From positions 1 through 64,000 of the forward strand of contig CAYXAP010000025.1 of assembly GCA_964462035.1 (NCBI GenBank): DNA of 64,000 nt, written 5' to 3'. Under the pieces are notes generated by a model that had not been told where the DNA came from, made no database searches, and worked only from the letters and a program-made list of their open reading frames with translations. The translations under genes and the position numbers were made by a program. Below, one piece after another: positions 1 through 8,517 of the stretch. The stretch comes from UBA1660 sp964462035 (GTDB lineage: Bacteria > Myxococcota_A > Polyangia > Polyangiales > Houyiibacteriaceae). Position 1 is the stretch's first letter; every line of letters begins with the position of its first letter.

Positions 1-1
1 C

Positions 2-1750
2 TCAGCCCTTGGTCGGAAGCTGCGGCATCTCCGGCTCGTTCATCGAGCGGGTCTCGCCCATCACGGAGCGGCGCAGCGGCTCGTACTCGGGGAGGAAGCC
101 CTTCTTGCGCTTGGCGCGGGTCGCCTCGTCGAGGGGCTCGAACTCCTTCGGCTTGGTCGAGAGGATGGCGTCCTCGTCGACCTCGTCGATGAGCGAGTCG
201 GGCAGGTACTTCTCGGCGTAGCTCTGGTAGACGCCGCTGCGGACGAAGAGGTCGAGCAGGTCCGGGTCGAGGTGGTTGTCCCGCTTCATGAAGCTCAGGA
301 TCCGCATCGACTCCGACAGGGTCTTGCCCTTCTTGTAGGGGCGGTCCTGGGCGGTCAGCGCCTCGAAGACGTCGGCGATGGCCATGATGCGCGCGGGCAC
401 GGACATGTCACCGGCCGCGACGCCTCGCGGATAGCCCTTGGCGTCCATCTTCTCGTGATGGCCGCCGGCGTACTCCGGCACGCGGCGGAGGTTCCGTGGG
501 AAGGGCAGCGCCTCGAGCATCTGGATCGTCTGGACCATGTGGCCATTGATGATCAGCCGCTCTTCCTCGGTCAGCGTGCCGCGGGAGATGCAGAGGTTCT
601 CGATCTCGTCCTCGGCGAGGAGCCCGCGCTTGAGCGTGCCCTGTACGTACTGGCGCGAGCCGATGGCGCGGATGCGCTCTTTGGCCTCGTCGGAGAGGAA
701 CTCGCTGCCGATGTTCGCCTTCTCGATGAAGTCGAGGTCCGACTCGAGGGCCGCGACCTCACGCTGGTAGCGAGGCTTGGCCTCCGGATCGCCCTCGGCC
801 TGGGCCTCGAGCATGCGGATCTTGGCGTCGCGCTTCAGCACCTCGAAGCGGGCGCGCACGATCTCGATGCGGTCGAAGATGGTCTCGAGCTTCGTCGCCT
901 TGTCCATCACGTGGACCGGCGTGGTGACCTTGCCGCAGTCGTGGAGCCAGGCCGCGATCTTGAGCTCGTACCACTCCTCTTCGGTCAGGGTGAAGTCGGC
1001 GAAGGGCCCCTCGTCGGCGGCGACCGCTGCCTGCGCGAGCATCAGCGTGAGGATCGGGACCCGCTCGCAGTGCGCCCCGGTGTACGGCGACTTGGAGTCG
1101 ATGGCCGCGGCGATCATCTGGATGAACGCCTCGAGCAGCTCCTTCTGACCCTCGAGCAGGAGCTGGTTGTCGAGCGCGACCGCCGCCTGGCTGGCGAGGG
1201 CCTCGACGATGCGCTGCTCCTCCTCTTCGAAGGGGACGACCTCGCCGGTGGTCTCGTCCTGGGCGTTGAGCAGCTGCAGCACCCCGATCACCCGGTCGTG
1301 GTGGTTGAGCATCGGAATGGTGAGGAAGGACTTCGAGCGGTAGCCCGCGCGCTCGTCGAACTTCTTGGTGCCGCTGAAGTCGAAGCCGGTCGCGTCGTAG
1401 GCGTCCGGGATGTTGAACGACTCCTTCCGGATGGCGGCACAGGTGGCGATGTTCGCTTCGTTCGGCTCGCCGGTGGTCGGGTCGACCATGGGGAGTGGCG
1501 GGAGCTCGATGGCTTTGCCCGTTGTCCCACCGAGCGCGATGCCGAGCGAGTCGGTCCGCATGATGGCGAAGCGCAGCTCGTCGTTCTCCGTCCGCAGGTA
1601 GAGGGTCCCGCCGTCGGCGTTGCAGAGGTCCTTCGCCTCGAGGAGGATCCGCTCGACGAGCCGGTCCTTGTCGTCTTCGGCGGAGAGCGCGATGCCCACT
1701 TCGTAGAGCAGCTCGAGCCGCTCCAAACGCCGTTCCAGTGTCTCACCCAT
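2..1750 (-). CDS. GAF / HD-GYP domain signalling protein
   Basis: Probable cyclic-di-GMP phosphodiesterase-type cytoplasmic sensor. After a short helical segment comes a GAF domain (roughly residues 15-190 from the chosen start), then an HD-GYP domain. The HD-GYP part shows the metal-binding motif in WLHDCGKVTTP, the HHEKMDAKGYP signature, and the downstream ADVFEALTAQDRPYK block. About 70 charged residues are inserted between the HDCGK motif and the later motifs, which is longer than in minimal HD-GYP domains. I chose the ATG at 1750 because AGGGGGC lies just upstream. An in-frame GTG at 1873 would add 41 Gly/Pro-rich residues and leave only 25 bp to the divergent gene. The family normally degrades c-di-GMP; activity here is inferred from intact motifs. 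Confidence 0.88.
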   Translation of the reverse strand: MGETLERRLERLELLYEVGIALSAEDDKDRLVERILLEAKDLCNADGGTLYLRTENDELRFAIMRTDSLGIALGGTTGKAIELPPLPMVDPTTGEPNEANIATCAAIRKESFNIPDAYDATGFDFSGTKKFDERAGYRSKSFLTIPMLNHHDRVIGVLQLLNAQDETTGEVVPFEEEEQRIVEALASQAAVALDNQLLLEGQKELLEAFIQMIAAAIDSKSPYTGAHCERVPILTLMLAQAAVAADEGPFADFTLTEEEWYELKIAAWLHDCGKVTTPVHVMDKATKLETIFDRIEIVRARFEVLKRDAKIRMLEAQAEGDPEAKPRYQREVAALESDLDFIEKANIGSEFLSDEAKERIRAIGSRQYVQGTLKRGLLAEDEIENLCISRGTLTEEERLIINGHMVQTIQMLEALPFPRNLRRVPEYAGGHHEKMDAKGYPRGVAAGDMSVPARIMAIADVFEALTAQDRPYKKGKTLSESMRILSFMKRDNHLDPDLLDLFVRSGVYQSYAEKYLPDSLIDEVDEDAILSTKPKEFEPLDEATRAKRKKGFLPEYEPLRRSVMGETRSMNEPEMPQLPTKG

Positions 1751-1898
1751 GCACTGCCCCCTGAATCGCTCCGGATCGAGAGGCCCGACGTGTACCACGG
1801 GCACGGCCGGGCCGGGGCCCGGATTGGCGCCAGGGCCCCCGGAACCGGCCAATTGGCCGGTCGACTTTGACACTGGGTGCCCCTAACATCGCGGCTCC

Positions 1899-3500
1899 AT
1901 GGCCGCTCCTCAGCACTACGATTTCATCGTCATCGGCTCCGGCTTCGGGGGCAGCGTCTCGGCGCTGCGCCTCTCCGAAAAGGGCTACTCCGTGTGTGTC
2001 CTCGAGAAGGGCAAGCGCTTCGAGCCCAAGGACTTCCCGAAGACCAACTGGGACCTGAAGAAGTGGCTGTGGATGCCCGCCGCGGGGCTCAAGGGCATCT
2101 TCCAGATGTCCTTCATGGAGCACGTGACCATCTTCCACGGCGTCGGCGTGGGCGGTGGCTCGCTGGTCTACGCGAACACGCTGCCGACCCCGAAGCTGGG
2201 GTTCTTCAAAGCCAAGAGCTGGGCGCATCTGGCGGACTGGAACGTGGAGCTGAAGCCCTTCTACGAGAAGGCGCGCTTCATGCTCGGCTCGGCCACCAAC
2301 CCGGTGCGGACCAAGGGCGACGAGATCCTCGAGGAGATCGCCGAGGACATGGGCCGAAAGGAAGACTTCCACCCGACCGAGGTGGCGGTCTTCTTCGGCA
2401 AGCCGGGCGTGAAGGTCCCGGACCCCTACTTCGACGGCAAGGGTCCGGACCGCGTGGGGTGCACCCACTGCGGCGCGTGCATGACCGGCTGCCAGGTCGG
2501 CGCGAAGAACACCCTCGACCGGAACTATCTCTACCTGGCCGAGGGGCTGGGCTGCCGCATCGAGCCGGAGACCGAGGTCACGCACGTGACCCAGGAGTCG
2601 AACGGCACCTACCGCATCGACACCAAGGGCAGCTTCGGCCGCGGCGGCCGGCGCGTCTTCACGGCGGACAAGGTCGTCTTCAGCGGCGGTGTGATGGGCA
2701 CCCTGCCCCTGCTGCTGAAGATGAAGGAGGACCCGAGCGGTCTCCCGAAGCTCTCGGATCGGCTCGGGCAGATGGTGCGGACCAACAGCGAGGCGCTCTT
2801 CGGGGTCATCTCGCCGGAGGAGGGCGCGGACTTCACCAAGGGCGTCGCGATCACCTCCATCCTGCACACCGACGAGCACAGCCACATCGAGCCGGTGCGC
2901 TACGGCAAGGGCAGCGGCTTCTTCCGGCTGATGACCCTGCCGCACGCGCCGGGGAGCACCATCGGGAGTCGGCTCGCGGGTGCGCTGCGCGGCTTCGTGC
3001 GGCACCCGGTGCGCTGGGCGAAAGCGATGACCGTGAAGGACTACGCCAAGGCGAGTCAGATCCTGCTCTACATGCGCACCCTCGAGGGGACGCTGACCAT
3101 GAAGCTCGGCCGCAGCGCCTTCACCGGGTTCCGGAAGGGCCTGGTCACCGAGCTCGACGAGGGCACCGAGGCGCCGAAGGCGTTCATTCCGGAGGCGACC
3201 GAGCTCGCGCTCAGCTTCGCCAAGAAGGTGAAGGGCGTGGCCGCGACCATGTTCACCGAGACCCTGCTCGGGGTGCCTTCGACCGCCCACATCCTCGGCG
3301 GCTGCTGCATGGGCGCCGACGCCAGCGAGGGCGTCATCGACAAGGACCATCAGGTCTTCGGCTACGAGGGCATGTACGTCATCGACGGCTCGGCCATGAG
3401 CGCCAACCCCGGCGTGAACCCCAGCCTGACCATCACCGCCCTCGCGGAGCGCGCCATGGACCGCATCCCCCCCAAGGCCGCCCAGTCCACCGCCGCCTGA
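1899..3500 (+). CDS. GMC-family FAD oxidoreductase, cholesterol oxidase-like
   Basis: A 533-residue flavoenzyme. The N terminus has the dinucleotide-binding fold GSGFGGSVSALRLSEKG followed by an acidic strand end (VLEKGKRF). Around residues 188-205 is a cysteine cluster, CTHCGACMTGCQVGAKNTL, typical of the ChoD-like branch of GMC oxidoreductases. The C terminus carries the GMC closing block (HILGGCCMGADAS and GSAMSANPGVNPSLTITALAERA). It probably oxidises a sterol or other alcohol using FAD. The substrate cannot be read from the sequence. It is divergent from the HD-GYP gene. A degenerate copy of a GGGGACA-type repeat lies directly after its stop. Confidence 0.9.
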   Translation: MAAPQHYDFIVIGSGFGGSVSALRLSEKGYSVCVLEKGKRFEPKDFPKTNWDLKKWLWMPAAGLKGIFQMSFMEHVTIFHGVGVGGGSLVYANTLPTPKLGFFKAKSWAHLADWNVELKPFYEKARFMLGSATNPVRTKGDEILEEIAEDMGRKEDFHPTEVAVFFGKPGVKVPDPYFDGKGPDRVGCTHCGACMTGCQVGAKNTLDRNYLYLAEGLGCRIEPETEVTHVTQESNGTYRIDTKGSFGRGGRRVFTADKVVFSGGVMGTLPLLLKMKEDPSGLPKLSDRLGQMVRTNSEALFGVISPEEGADFTKGVAITSILHTDEHSHIEPVRYGKGSGFFRLMTLPHAPGSTIGSRLAGALRGFVRHPVRWAKAMTVKDYAKASQILLYMRTLEGTLTMKLGRSAFTGFRKGLVTELDEGTEAPKAFIPEATELALSFAKKVKGVAATMFTETLLGVPSTAHILGGCCMGADASEGVIDKDHQVFGYEGMYVIDGSAMSANPGVNPSLTITALAERAMDRIPPKAAQSTAA

Positions 3501-3502
3501 CC

Positions 3503-3542
3503 GGGGACACTCCCCCCCTCCGGATGCCCCGCAAATACAGGG
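3503..3542. repeat. Degenerate copy of a GGGGACA-type interspersed repeat
   Basis: This stretch begins GGGGACAC and contains CCCCTCCGGATGCCCCGCAAA. That closely matches the left half of the inverted-repeat element at 5039-5103 (CCCCTCGGATCCCCCGCAAA). It starts two bases after the GMC oxidoreductase stop codon. No matching right arm is visible, so this looks like a decayed or partial copy. Confidence 0.45.
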
Positions 3543-3636
3543 CGCTCCGAGCGAAGAATTCAAACACTGCATCCGCGCAGCAGTGAACAGCCCTCGCCAG
3601 TCGCGAAACGCTCCCGCCTCCGCTAGGTTGGCTCTC

Positions 3637-4758
3637 GTGCGTTTCCTTCGCTCCGTTCCCCTGGCTCTCCTCCTGCTCGCCCTCGGCTGCGGCGCGAAGA
3701 CCGGGCTGCTGGTGCCGGATCTCGGTGAGGAAGCCGACATGGGCATGGACCCGGACATGCCTGACCTGCCGACGGTCGACGGCTGCATGGACGTGCCCTT
3801 CGAGCTCGCGCCGCGACCGGCCGAGGTCATCTTCACCATCGACCGCTCGACCTCCATGGCGCTCGGGCTCGACGGGCTACCGCCGGACGACCCTTCGCGC
3901 TCCCGCTGGCGCATCCTCGGCGAGGTGCTCGAGGCGAGCCTCCGGGGCGAGCCCCTCATCACCGCGGGGGGCAAGTTCTTCCCCGAGGTCGTGGACCCCG
4001 GCCCAATGCTCGGACCGGAAGACGTGTGCATCGTGACCACCGAGGTAGAGGTCGCGCCCGGCCCCGGCTCGGCGAACCGAATCGTGCGCGTCTTCAACGA
4101 CACCGAGCCCTTCGGCGGCACGCCAACCGTCGACGCGCTCCAGGTCTCCGCGGACTTCCTCAGCGCGCGCACGGACCCCGATGTCCCGCAATTCATCGTG
4201 CTGGCGACCGACGGCGGCCCGAACTGCAACCCACCGCCCGGCCCCCTCGGCGCGTGTGACTGCGCCGGGCTCCCGATGAGCTGCCTGGATCCGACCTTCG
4301 GCCGCGTGAACTGTCTCGACGACGAGCGCGCGATCCGAGTCATCGGCGACATCGCCGACGATGGCATCCCCGTCTTCTTGGTCGGCTTCGACGACCCCAC
4401 CCGCCCGGACCTCGCCGCCGTGCTCGACGACATGGCCGTGGCCGGTGGCCGCCCACGGCCGGTGGGCTCGAGTCGGCGCTTCTACGATGTTCGGGACCGC
4501 GCCGATCTCGAGGGGGCGCTGGAGGAGATCACGGCATCGGTCGGGCGTTGCCTCCTGGTGACGGACTTCGTCCCCACGCCGGGGCTACAGGTCCAGGTGC
4601 GAGTCGATGGCGTCCCCATTCCCGAGGACCCGGTCGACGGATGGCAATGGCGAGACGGTGTGGGCGGCGAGCTGGAGCTGCTCGGCGAGGCATGCCGACT
4701 GACGATGACCGACCCCGACGTGGTGGTCGACGGCATCCAGACCTGCTTCGCGGAGTAG
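3637..4758 (+). CDS. Von Willebrand factor A-domain lipoprotein
   Basis: A secreted lipoprotein of about 373 residues. The GTG at 3637 gives a compact signal peptide ending in the lipobox LALGC. The longer start at 3583 (also GTG) would add 18 residues before it, so I prefer the shorter form. After an Asp/Met-rich linker comes a VWA domain whose metal-site motif reads DRSTSM, followed by long strands including FIVLATDGGPNCNPP and VFLVGFDDP. Several cysteines (CDCAGLPMSC and others) suggest disulfides outside the cytoplasm. VWA domains bind protein or surface ligands through a divalent metal; the partner is unknown. It is not obviously in an operon. Confidence 0.82.
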   Translation: MRFLRSVPLALLLLALGCGAKTGLLVPDLGEEADMGMDPDMPDLPTVDGCMDVPFELAPRPAEVIFTIDRSTSMALGLDGLPPDDPSRSRWRILGEVLEASLRGEPLITAGGKFFPEVVDPGPMLGPEDVCIVTTEVEVAPGPGSANRIVRVFNDTEPFGGTPTVDALQVSADFLSARTDPDVPQFIVLATDGGPNCNPPPGPLGACDCAGLPMSCLDPTFGRVNCLDDERAIRVIGDIADDGIPVFLVGFDDPTRPDLAAVLDDMAVAGGRPRPVGSSRRFYDVRDRADLEGALEEITASVGRCLLVTDFVPTPGLQVQVRVDGVPIPEDPVDGWQWRDGVGGELELLGEACRLTMTDPDVVVDGIQTCFAE

Positions 4759-4760
4759 CT

Positions 4761-5015
4761 CTACTCGAGGACGGAGTCGCGGGCGGCATCGATCGCCCGG
4801 AGGATTCCGCGCGCGTGAGTCAGGAAGCGCTCGCCGGCAGGCAGGAGCCGCATCCCGCGCGGCGTCCGTTCGAAGAGCGGGGTTCCGAGCTCGTCCTCGA
4901 GCGCGCGGATCTGCCGAGAGAGCGGCGGCTGGCTGATGTGCACCCGCTTCGCGGCGCGCCCCACGTGACCCTCCTCGGCGACGGCCACGAAGTACTCGAT
5001 CTGCGAGAGGCTCAC
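4761..5015 (-). CDS. Stand-alone LysR-type HTH domain (84 aa)
   Basis: Encodes only the winged-helix N-terminal domain of a LysR regulator: SQIEYFVAVAEEGHVGRAAKRVHISQPPLSRQIRALEDELG is a textbook LysR DNA-binding helix set, followed by the linker helix. The substrate-binding domain of about 200 residues is missing and the frame ends cleanly at TAG, two bases from the VWA gene stop. The start is GTG with a weak ribosome site. It may be a decayed remnant, or a true minimal DNA-binding protein that could interfere with a full-length LysR protein. The HTH is intact, which mildly favours function. Confidence 0.7.
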   Translation of the reverse strand: MSLSQIEYFVAVAEEGHVGRAAKRVHISQPPLSRQIRALEDELGTPLFERTPRGMRLLPAGERFLTHARGILRAIDAARDSVLE

Positions 5016-5038
5016 CGGCCCAGCATGCCATGAAACTC

Positions 5039-5103
5039 GGGGACAGGATCACCCCTCGGATCCCCCGCAAACGCGAGGCTTCCCCAGGGCTGATGCTGTC
5101 CCC
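5039..5103. repeat. Inverted-repeat element, REP-like (GGGGACAG...CTGTCCCC)
   Basis: Left arm 5039-5056 and right arm 5086-5103 are inverted copies matching at 16 of 18 positions, ending in GGGGACAG and CTGTCCCC, with a 29-base centre containing CGGATCCCCCGCAAA. A related half-copy lies at 3503-3542. Such GGGGACA-ended palindromes resemble the REP-like elements mobilised by IS200-type (RAYT) transposases, but no transposase is present in this window. Confidence 0.55.
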
Positions 5104-5135
5104 GATACCCGTCCCCGATACCCAATGGGTATTGG
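5100..5135. repeat. Short direct repeat and palindrome upstream of map
   Basis: CCCCGATACCC occurs at 5100-5110 and again at 5113-5123 (13-base period). It is followed by CCAAT-GGGT-ATTGG (5122-5135), nested with ATACCC-AAT-GGGTAT (5118-5132). It abuts the REP-like element and lies 33 bases before the methionine aminopeptidase start. It could be part of the mobile repeat or a regulatory hairpin. Confidence 0.4.
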
Positions 5136-5167
5136 ATGGTGTGGGGAGGGTGGCGGAGGATGGGGGG

Positions 5168-5929
5168 ATGGAGCTGCTCTCGAGGCGGGACGTGGAGGCG
5201 ATGCGGCGGGTGGGGGCCGTGGCGGCTGCGACGTTGGAACGAGTCGGGCGCTCGTTACGGCCGGGGATGCGGGCGCGCGACATCGATGAGTTGGTTCGGC
5301 GCGACACGGCGGAGCGCGGCGCGCGGCCGGCGCAGCTGGGCTACCACGGGTTCCCGGCGACGGTGTGCGTGAGCATCGACGACGTGGCGTGCCACGGGAT
5401 CCCGGACGACCAGGAGCTGCGGCCGCGCAGCCTCGTCAGCGTCGACGTGACCAGCGAGCTCGATGGCTGGCATGGCGACACGTGCCGGACCTTCGCCATC
5501 GGCGAGCCCTCCCCCGAGGCCGCGCACGTGCTCTCCGTGGCCCGCCGCTGCATGGAAGCCGGTATCGCGCAGGTGCGCCACGGCGCGCGCCTCGGTGACG
5601 TGGGCCACGCGGTCGAGACGCTCGCGAGGGCCGAAGGGTGCGATGTGGTCCGCATGGTCGGCGGCCACGGCATCGGGCGAAAGATGCACCAAGCGCCCCA
5701 CGTCGATCACTTCGGCGCCCCCGGTCGCGGCGTTCGCCTCCGCGAGGGGATGGCGCTGACCGTGGAGCCCATCATCGTGCTCGGCTCGCCCGAGCTCACC
5801 GAGGACGACGACGGTTGGACGCTCCGGACCGCCGACGGCTCCCTCACCGCACAGTTCGAGCACACGCTGCTGGTGACCCGCCGCGGCGCGGAGATCCTCA
5901 CCCGGGCATCGACCGCCGAAGTCGCTTGA
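5168..5929 (+). CDS. map: Type I methionine aminopeptidase
   Basis: Removes the initiator methionine from nascent proteins in the cytoplasm. All five metal ligands of the family are recognisable: the two aspartates in SVDVTSELDGWHGDTCRTF, the histidine in GGHGIGRKMHQAPHV, and glutamates in LTVEPII and QFEHTLLVT. The ATG at 5168 follows a good ribosome site (GGAGG) and gives 253 residues, the normal length for type I enzymes. The frame stays open upstream to 5030, but that part covers a repeat element and is unlikely to be coding. The last 32 bases overlap the 3' end of the convergent MocR gene. Confidence 0.93.
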   Translation: MELLSRRDVEAMRRVGAVAAATLERVGRSLRPGMRARDIDELVRRDTAERGARPAQLGYHGFPATVCVSIDDVACHGIPDDQELRPRSLVSVDVTSELDGWHGDTCRTFAIGEPSPEAAHVLSVARRCMEAGIAQVRHGARLGDVGHAVETLARAEGCDVVRMVGGHGIGRKMHQAPHVDHFGAPGRGVRLREGMALTVEPIIVLGSPELTEDDDGWTLRTADGSLTAQFEHTLLVTRRGAEILTRASTAEVA

Positions 5930-7322
5930 CGGCCACGCGGAGCTCCTCCGGCTCCAGCGCCGCGTAGCCGAGCCGCATCGCGCGTCGCGGACGGCCACGG
6001 AAGGTGAAGAGCCGCGCGGTCTGCACGATGACTCCGGCCGCCTCCGCCCGCCGTCCCCACTCGTCCACGTCGACGCCCGGCGCCCGCGCCCAGAGCGCCA
6101 TGCCGCCACGCGGCACGGAGAAGCGGAGCCGGTCGCCGAACGCCTCGGTGAGCAACTCGGCCATCGCGTCGCGCCGACGTCGATAGCGCCGACGCATCCG
6201 CAGCGTGTGCCGATGCAGCTCCCCCTCTTCGATGAGCTCGCCAATCGCGCGCTCCACGGCGGGGTCCCCCATCCGGTCGATGAACCGGCGCACGCCGATG
6301 AGCGCCTCGTGCAGCGGCGGCGGCGCCACGACCCAACCGATGCGCAGCGCCGGCGCCAAGACCTTCGAGAGCGTGCCCACGTGGATCACCACGCCGTGGT
6401 CGTCCCTCGCTCCCAGCGGGAGCACCGGCCGGCCCTCGTAGTGGAACTCGTGGTCGTAGTCGTCCTCGATGACCGCGATGCGATGCTCGGCCGCGAGCCG
6501 CAGCAGACGCATTCGCCGCGCAGGGGAGAGCGTGGCGGTGGTCGGGTACTGATGGTGCGGCGTCAGATAGACGGCGCGCAGCGGCCCCTCCTCGAGCGCG
6601 GCCTCGAGTCGATCGACATCCATCCCCTGCTCGTCGACGCGAATGGGAATCAGCTCCGCGCCGCTCGACCCGAGCGCCCGCCACGCCGGCCGATAGCCGA
6701 GCGCTTCGACGGCCACTCGGTCGCCGGGCTCGAGCAGCGCCCGGGCCAGCAGATCGAAGGCCATCTGGCTGCCGCGGGTCACCAGGATCTCGTCGGGCTC
6801 GACCGCGAGCCCGCGCGCCGCGGCGAGCCGACCCGCGAGCGCCTGACGGAGGCTCGGTTCACCCGCCGGGTCCCCGTAGCTCAGGATGTCCTTCCGGCGA
6901 AGGGCACGACGGTAGGCCCGCGCCAACGCGGCGCGCGGCAGGTGCCGAAGATCGGGCACGCCACCCAGCAAGGGGAGCGCCCCCCGCGGGTACGGCGCCC
7001 AGTCGAGGTCCGTCGCGTCGACGTCGAACCCGGCCGAGCGAGAGCGCCTCGCTCGGGCCGTCACCCGCAGCTCCGGGAGCGTCCGCGCCACGAAGGTCCC
7101 CCGGGCCGCTTCGGTCTCCAGCCAGCCTTCGCGCTCGAGCTCCCGCCAGGCCGCGAGCACGGTGTTGCGATGAAGGCCCAGCTGCTCCGCCACCCGACGC
7201 GAGCCCGGGAGCCGATCGCCCGGCGCGAGTCGCCCGCGACGGATGTCGCGCGTCACCGCGTCGGCCAGCCGCAGAAAGAGCGGCCGGTCGCCCGCCGCGA
7301 GCTCGAAGGTCCACTGGTCCAT
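5898..7322 (-). CDS. MocR/PdxR-type GntR regulator with aminotransferase-like domain
   Basis: A 474-residue transcription factor. The N terminus is a GntR winged helix (RLAPGDRLPGSRRVAEQLGLHRNTVLAAWRELEREGWL). The rest is a fold-type I aminotransferase-like domain with the PLP aspartate region IEDDYDHEFHY and the PLP-lysine motif HVGTLSKVLAP. MocR proteins sense PLP or a related amine and often control vitamin B6 or amine genes. Here the divergent neighbour, 57 bp away, has a pyridoxamine-phosphate-oxidase-type domain, so it is the natural target. That link is inferred from arrangement. Confidence 0.92.
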   Translation of the reverse strand: MDQWTFELAAGDRPLFLRLADAVTRDIRRGRLAPGDRLPGSRRVAEQLGLHRNTVLAAWRELEREGWLETEAARGTFVARTLPELRVTARARRSRSAGFDVDATDLDWAPYPRGALPLLGGVPDLRHLPRAALARAYRRALRRKDILSYGDPAGEPSLRQALAGRLAAARGLAVEPDEILVTRGSQMAFDLLARALLEPGDRVAVEALGYRPAWRALGSSGAELIPIRVDEQGMDVDRLEAALEEGPLRAVYLTPHHQYPTTATLSPARRMRLLRLAAEHRIAVIEDDYDHEFHYEGRPVLPLGARDDHGVVIHVGTLSKVLAPALRIGWVVAPPPLHEALIGVRRFIDRMGDPAVERAIGELIEEGELHRHTLRMRRRYRRRRDAMAELLTEAFGDRLRFSVPRGGMALWARAPGVDVDEWGRRAEAAGVIVQTARLFTFRGRPRRAMRLGYAALEPEELRVAVKRLRRSMPG

Positions 7323-7379
7323 CTGACTTTTGTATTCTGGACCTTTTTGACAGACCAGTCACTCGTCATGGTTCTGCCC
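7323..7379. promoter_or_regulatory. Divergent control region between mocR-like and PPOX-GNAT genes
   Basis: This short AT-rich stretch must contain both promoters. It holds TTGACA (7347-7352) reading rightward, and an inverted CTGG-N14-CCAG pair that could be a regulator site. The assignments are tentative because no convincing -10 boxes stand out. Confidence 0.35.
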
Positions 7380-8486
7380 ATGAGCGACCCGCAGAGAAGC
7401 CGCACGACGCTCCGCCGCCACCCGGAGCGTGCCCGCCCCGACGAGCTATACGCCGTGCTCGACGACGCGATGATCGTCCACGTCGGCGTGGTGACCGCGC
7501 GTGGACCGCTGGTGCTGCCGATGGCCTTCGGTCGGATCGGCGACCGGCTCTACCTCCACGGCGCCGTCGCGAACGGCCTGCTGAAGGCGTCGTGCGACGG
7601 CGCCGACGTGTGCGTGGTCGCGACCCACCTCGACGGCCTCGTGCTCGCCAAGTCCACGTTTCGCCACTCGATGAACTACCGGAGCGCGGTCGTCTTCGGC
7701 CCGCTGCGCCTGGTCGACGACCCAGAAGAGATCGCGTCCGCGCTCGACGCGATCACCGACCACGCCCTACCGGGCCGCAGCACCGAGGCCCGCTCGCCGA
7801 ACGACGCGGAGCGACGCGCCACGAAGGTCATGGCGATGGAGCTCGCCGAGGCGTCGGTGAAGGTGCGCAGCGGGGCACCGAGCGTGAGCGACGAAGACGC
7901 GCTCGTCCCCGCCTGGACCGGCGTGCTGCCGCTGACCCTTCGCACGGGAACACCGGAGACGGTCGACGCCCTACCCTCCGCTGCGCTTCGCGCGGCGATC
8001 CTCGCCCGGGCGCCCCGGCTCGGTGGGTCGGTCGACGTGGGCGCCTACACGGTCGACACCGATCCGACGCGCCTCGACCTCGACCGAGTGCTCGGCTGGA
8101 TCCGCGACGAGTCGTACTGGGGTCAGAGCCTGACGGAAGAACGTCTGCTCCGGTCGCTCCACGGCGCGTTCCTCGTCGGTGTCTACGACGCGAGCGGCAC
8201 GCAGGTCGCGATCGCCCGGGTAGTCACCGACGAGGTGACGCTCGCCTGGCTCGGCGACGTCTTCGTCGACGAGGGTCACCGCGGGCGCGGGCTGGGCCGC
8301 GCGATGTGCCGTTTCGTGGTGGACCACCCGCGCCTCATGGACGTACGCAAGTGGCTGCTCGGCACCGCCGACGCGCACCCGCTCTACCGCAGTCTCGGCT
8401 TCGAAGATGCGCCCCTTGGCCGGTACATGATCCGCCCCCGGGGTGACAATTCGCCGGCAGCGCAACGCATCGTCTCGCGGGCGTGA
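7380..8486 (+). CDS. PPOX-type flavin-binding domain fused to GNAT acetyltransferase
   Basis: A bifunctional protein of 368 residues. Residues about 1-200 resemble the FMN-binding split-barrel family (NimA/pyridoxamine oxidase-like), with GVVTARGPLVLPMAFGRIGDRLYLHGAVANGLLK and CVVATHLDGLVLAKSTFRHSMNYRSAVVFG. The C-terminal part is a GNAT acetyltransferase with the acetyl-CoA loop in VFVDEGHRGRGLGRAMCRFV and a closing LYRSLGFEDA. It is divergent from the MocR gene. An ATG at 7368 is in frame and would add four residues; neither start has a strong ribosome site. Its substrates are unknown. The two domains are in one uninterrupted frame, so the fusion is real in this sequence. Confidence 0.87.
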   Translation: MSDPQRSRTTLRRHPERARPDELYAVLDDAMIVHVGVVTARGPLVLPMAFGRIGDRLYLHGAVANGLLKASCDGADVCVVATHLDGLVLAKSTFRHSMNYRSAVVFGPLRLVDDPEEIASALDAITDHALPGRSTEARSPNDAERRATKVMAMELAEASVKVRSGAPSVSDEDALVPAWTGVLPLTLRTGTPETVDALPSAALRAAILARAPRLGGSVDVGAYTVDTDPTRLDLDRVLGWIRDESYWGQSLTEERLLRSLHGAFLVGVYDASGTQVAIARVVTDEVTLAWLGDVFVDEGHRGRGLGRAMCRFVVDHPRLMDVRKWLLGTADAHPLYRSLGFEDAPLGRYMIRPRGDNSPAAQRIVSRA

Positions 8487-8517
8487 CAATCCCTGGCGCT
8501 CACCGCATGCTCGGGCG

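Noticed and set aside
1743..4433. An 896-residue minus-strand frame over the GMC and VWA genes
   Set aside because: Antisense to genes with FAD and VWA motifs; Ser/Arg/Pro-rich shadow composition.
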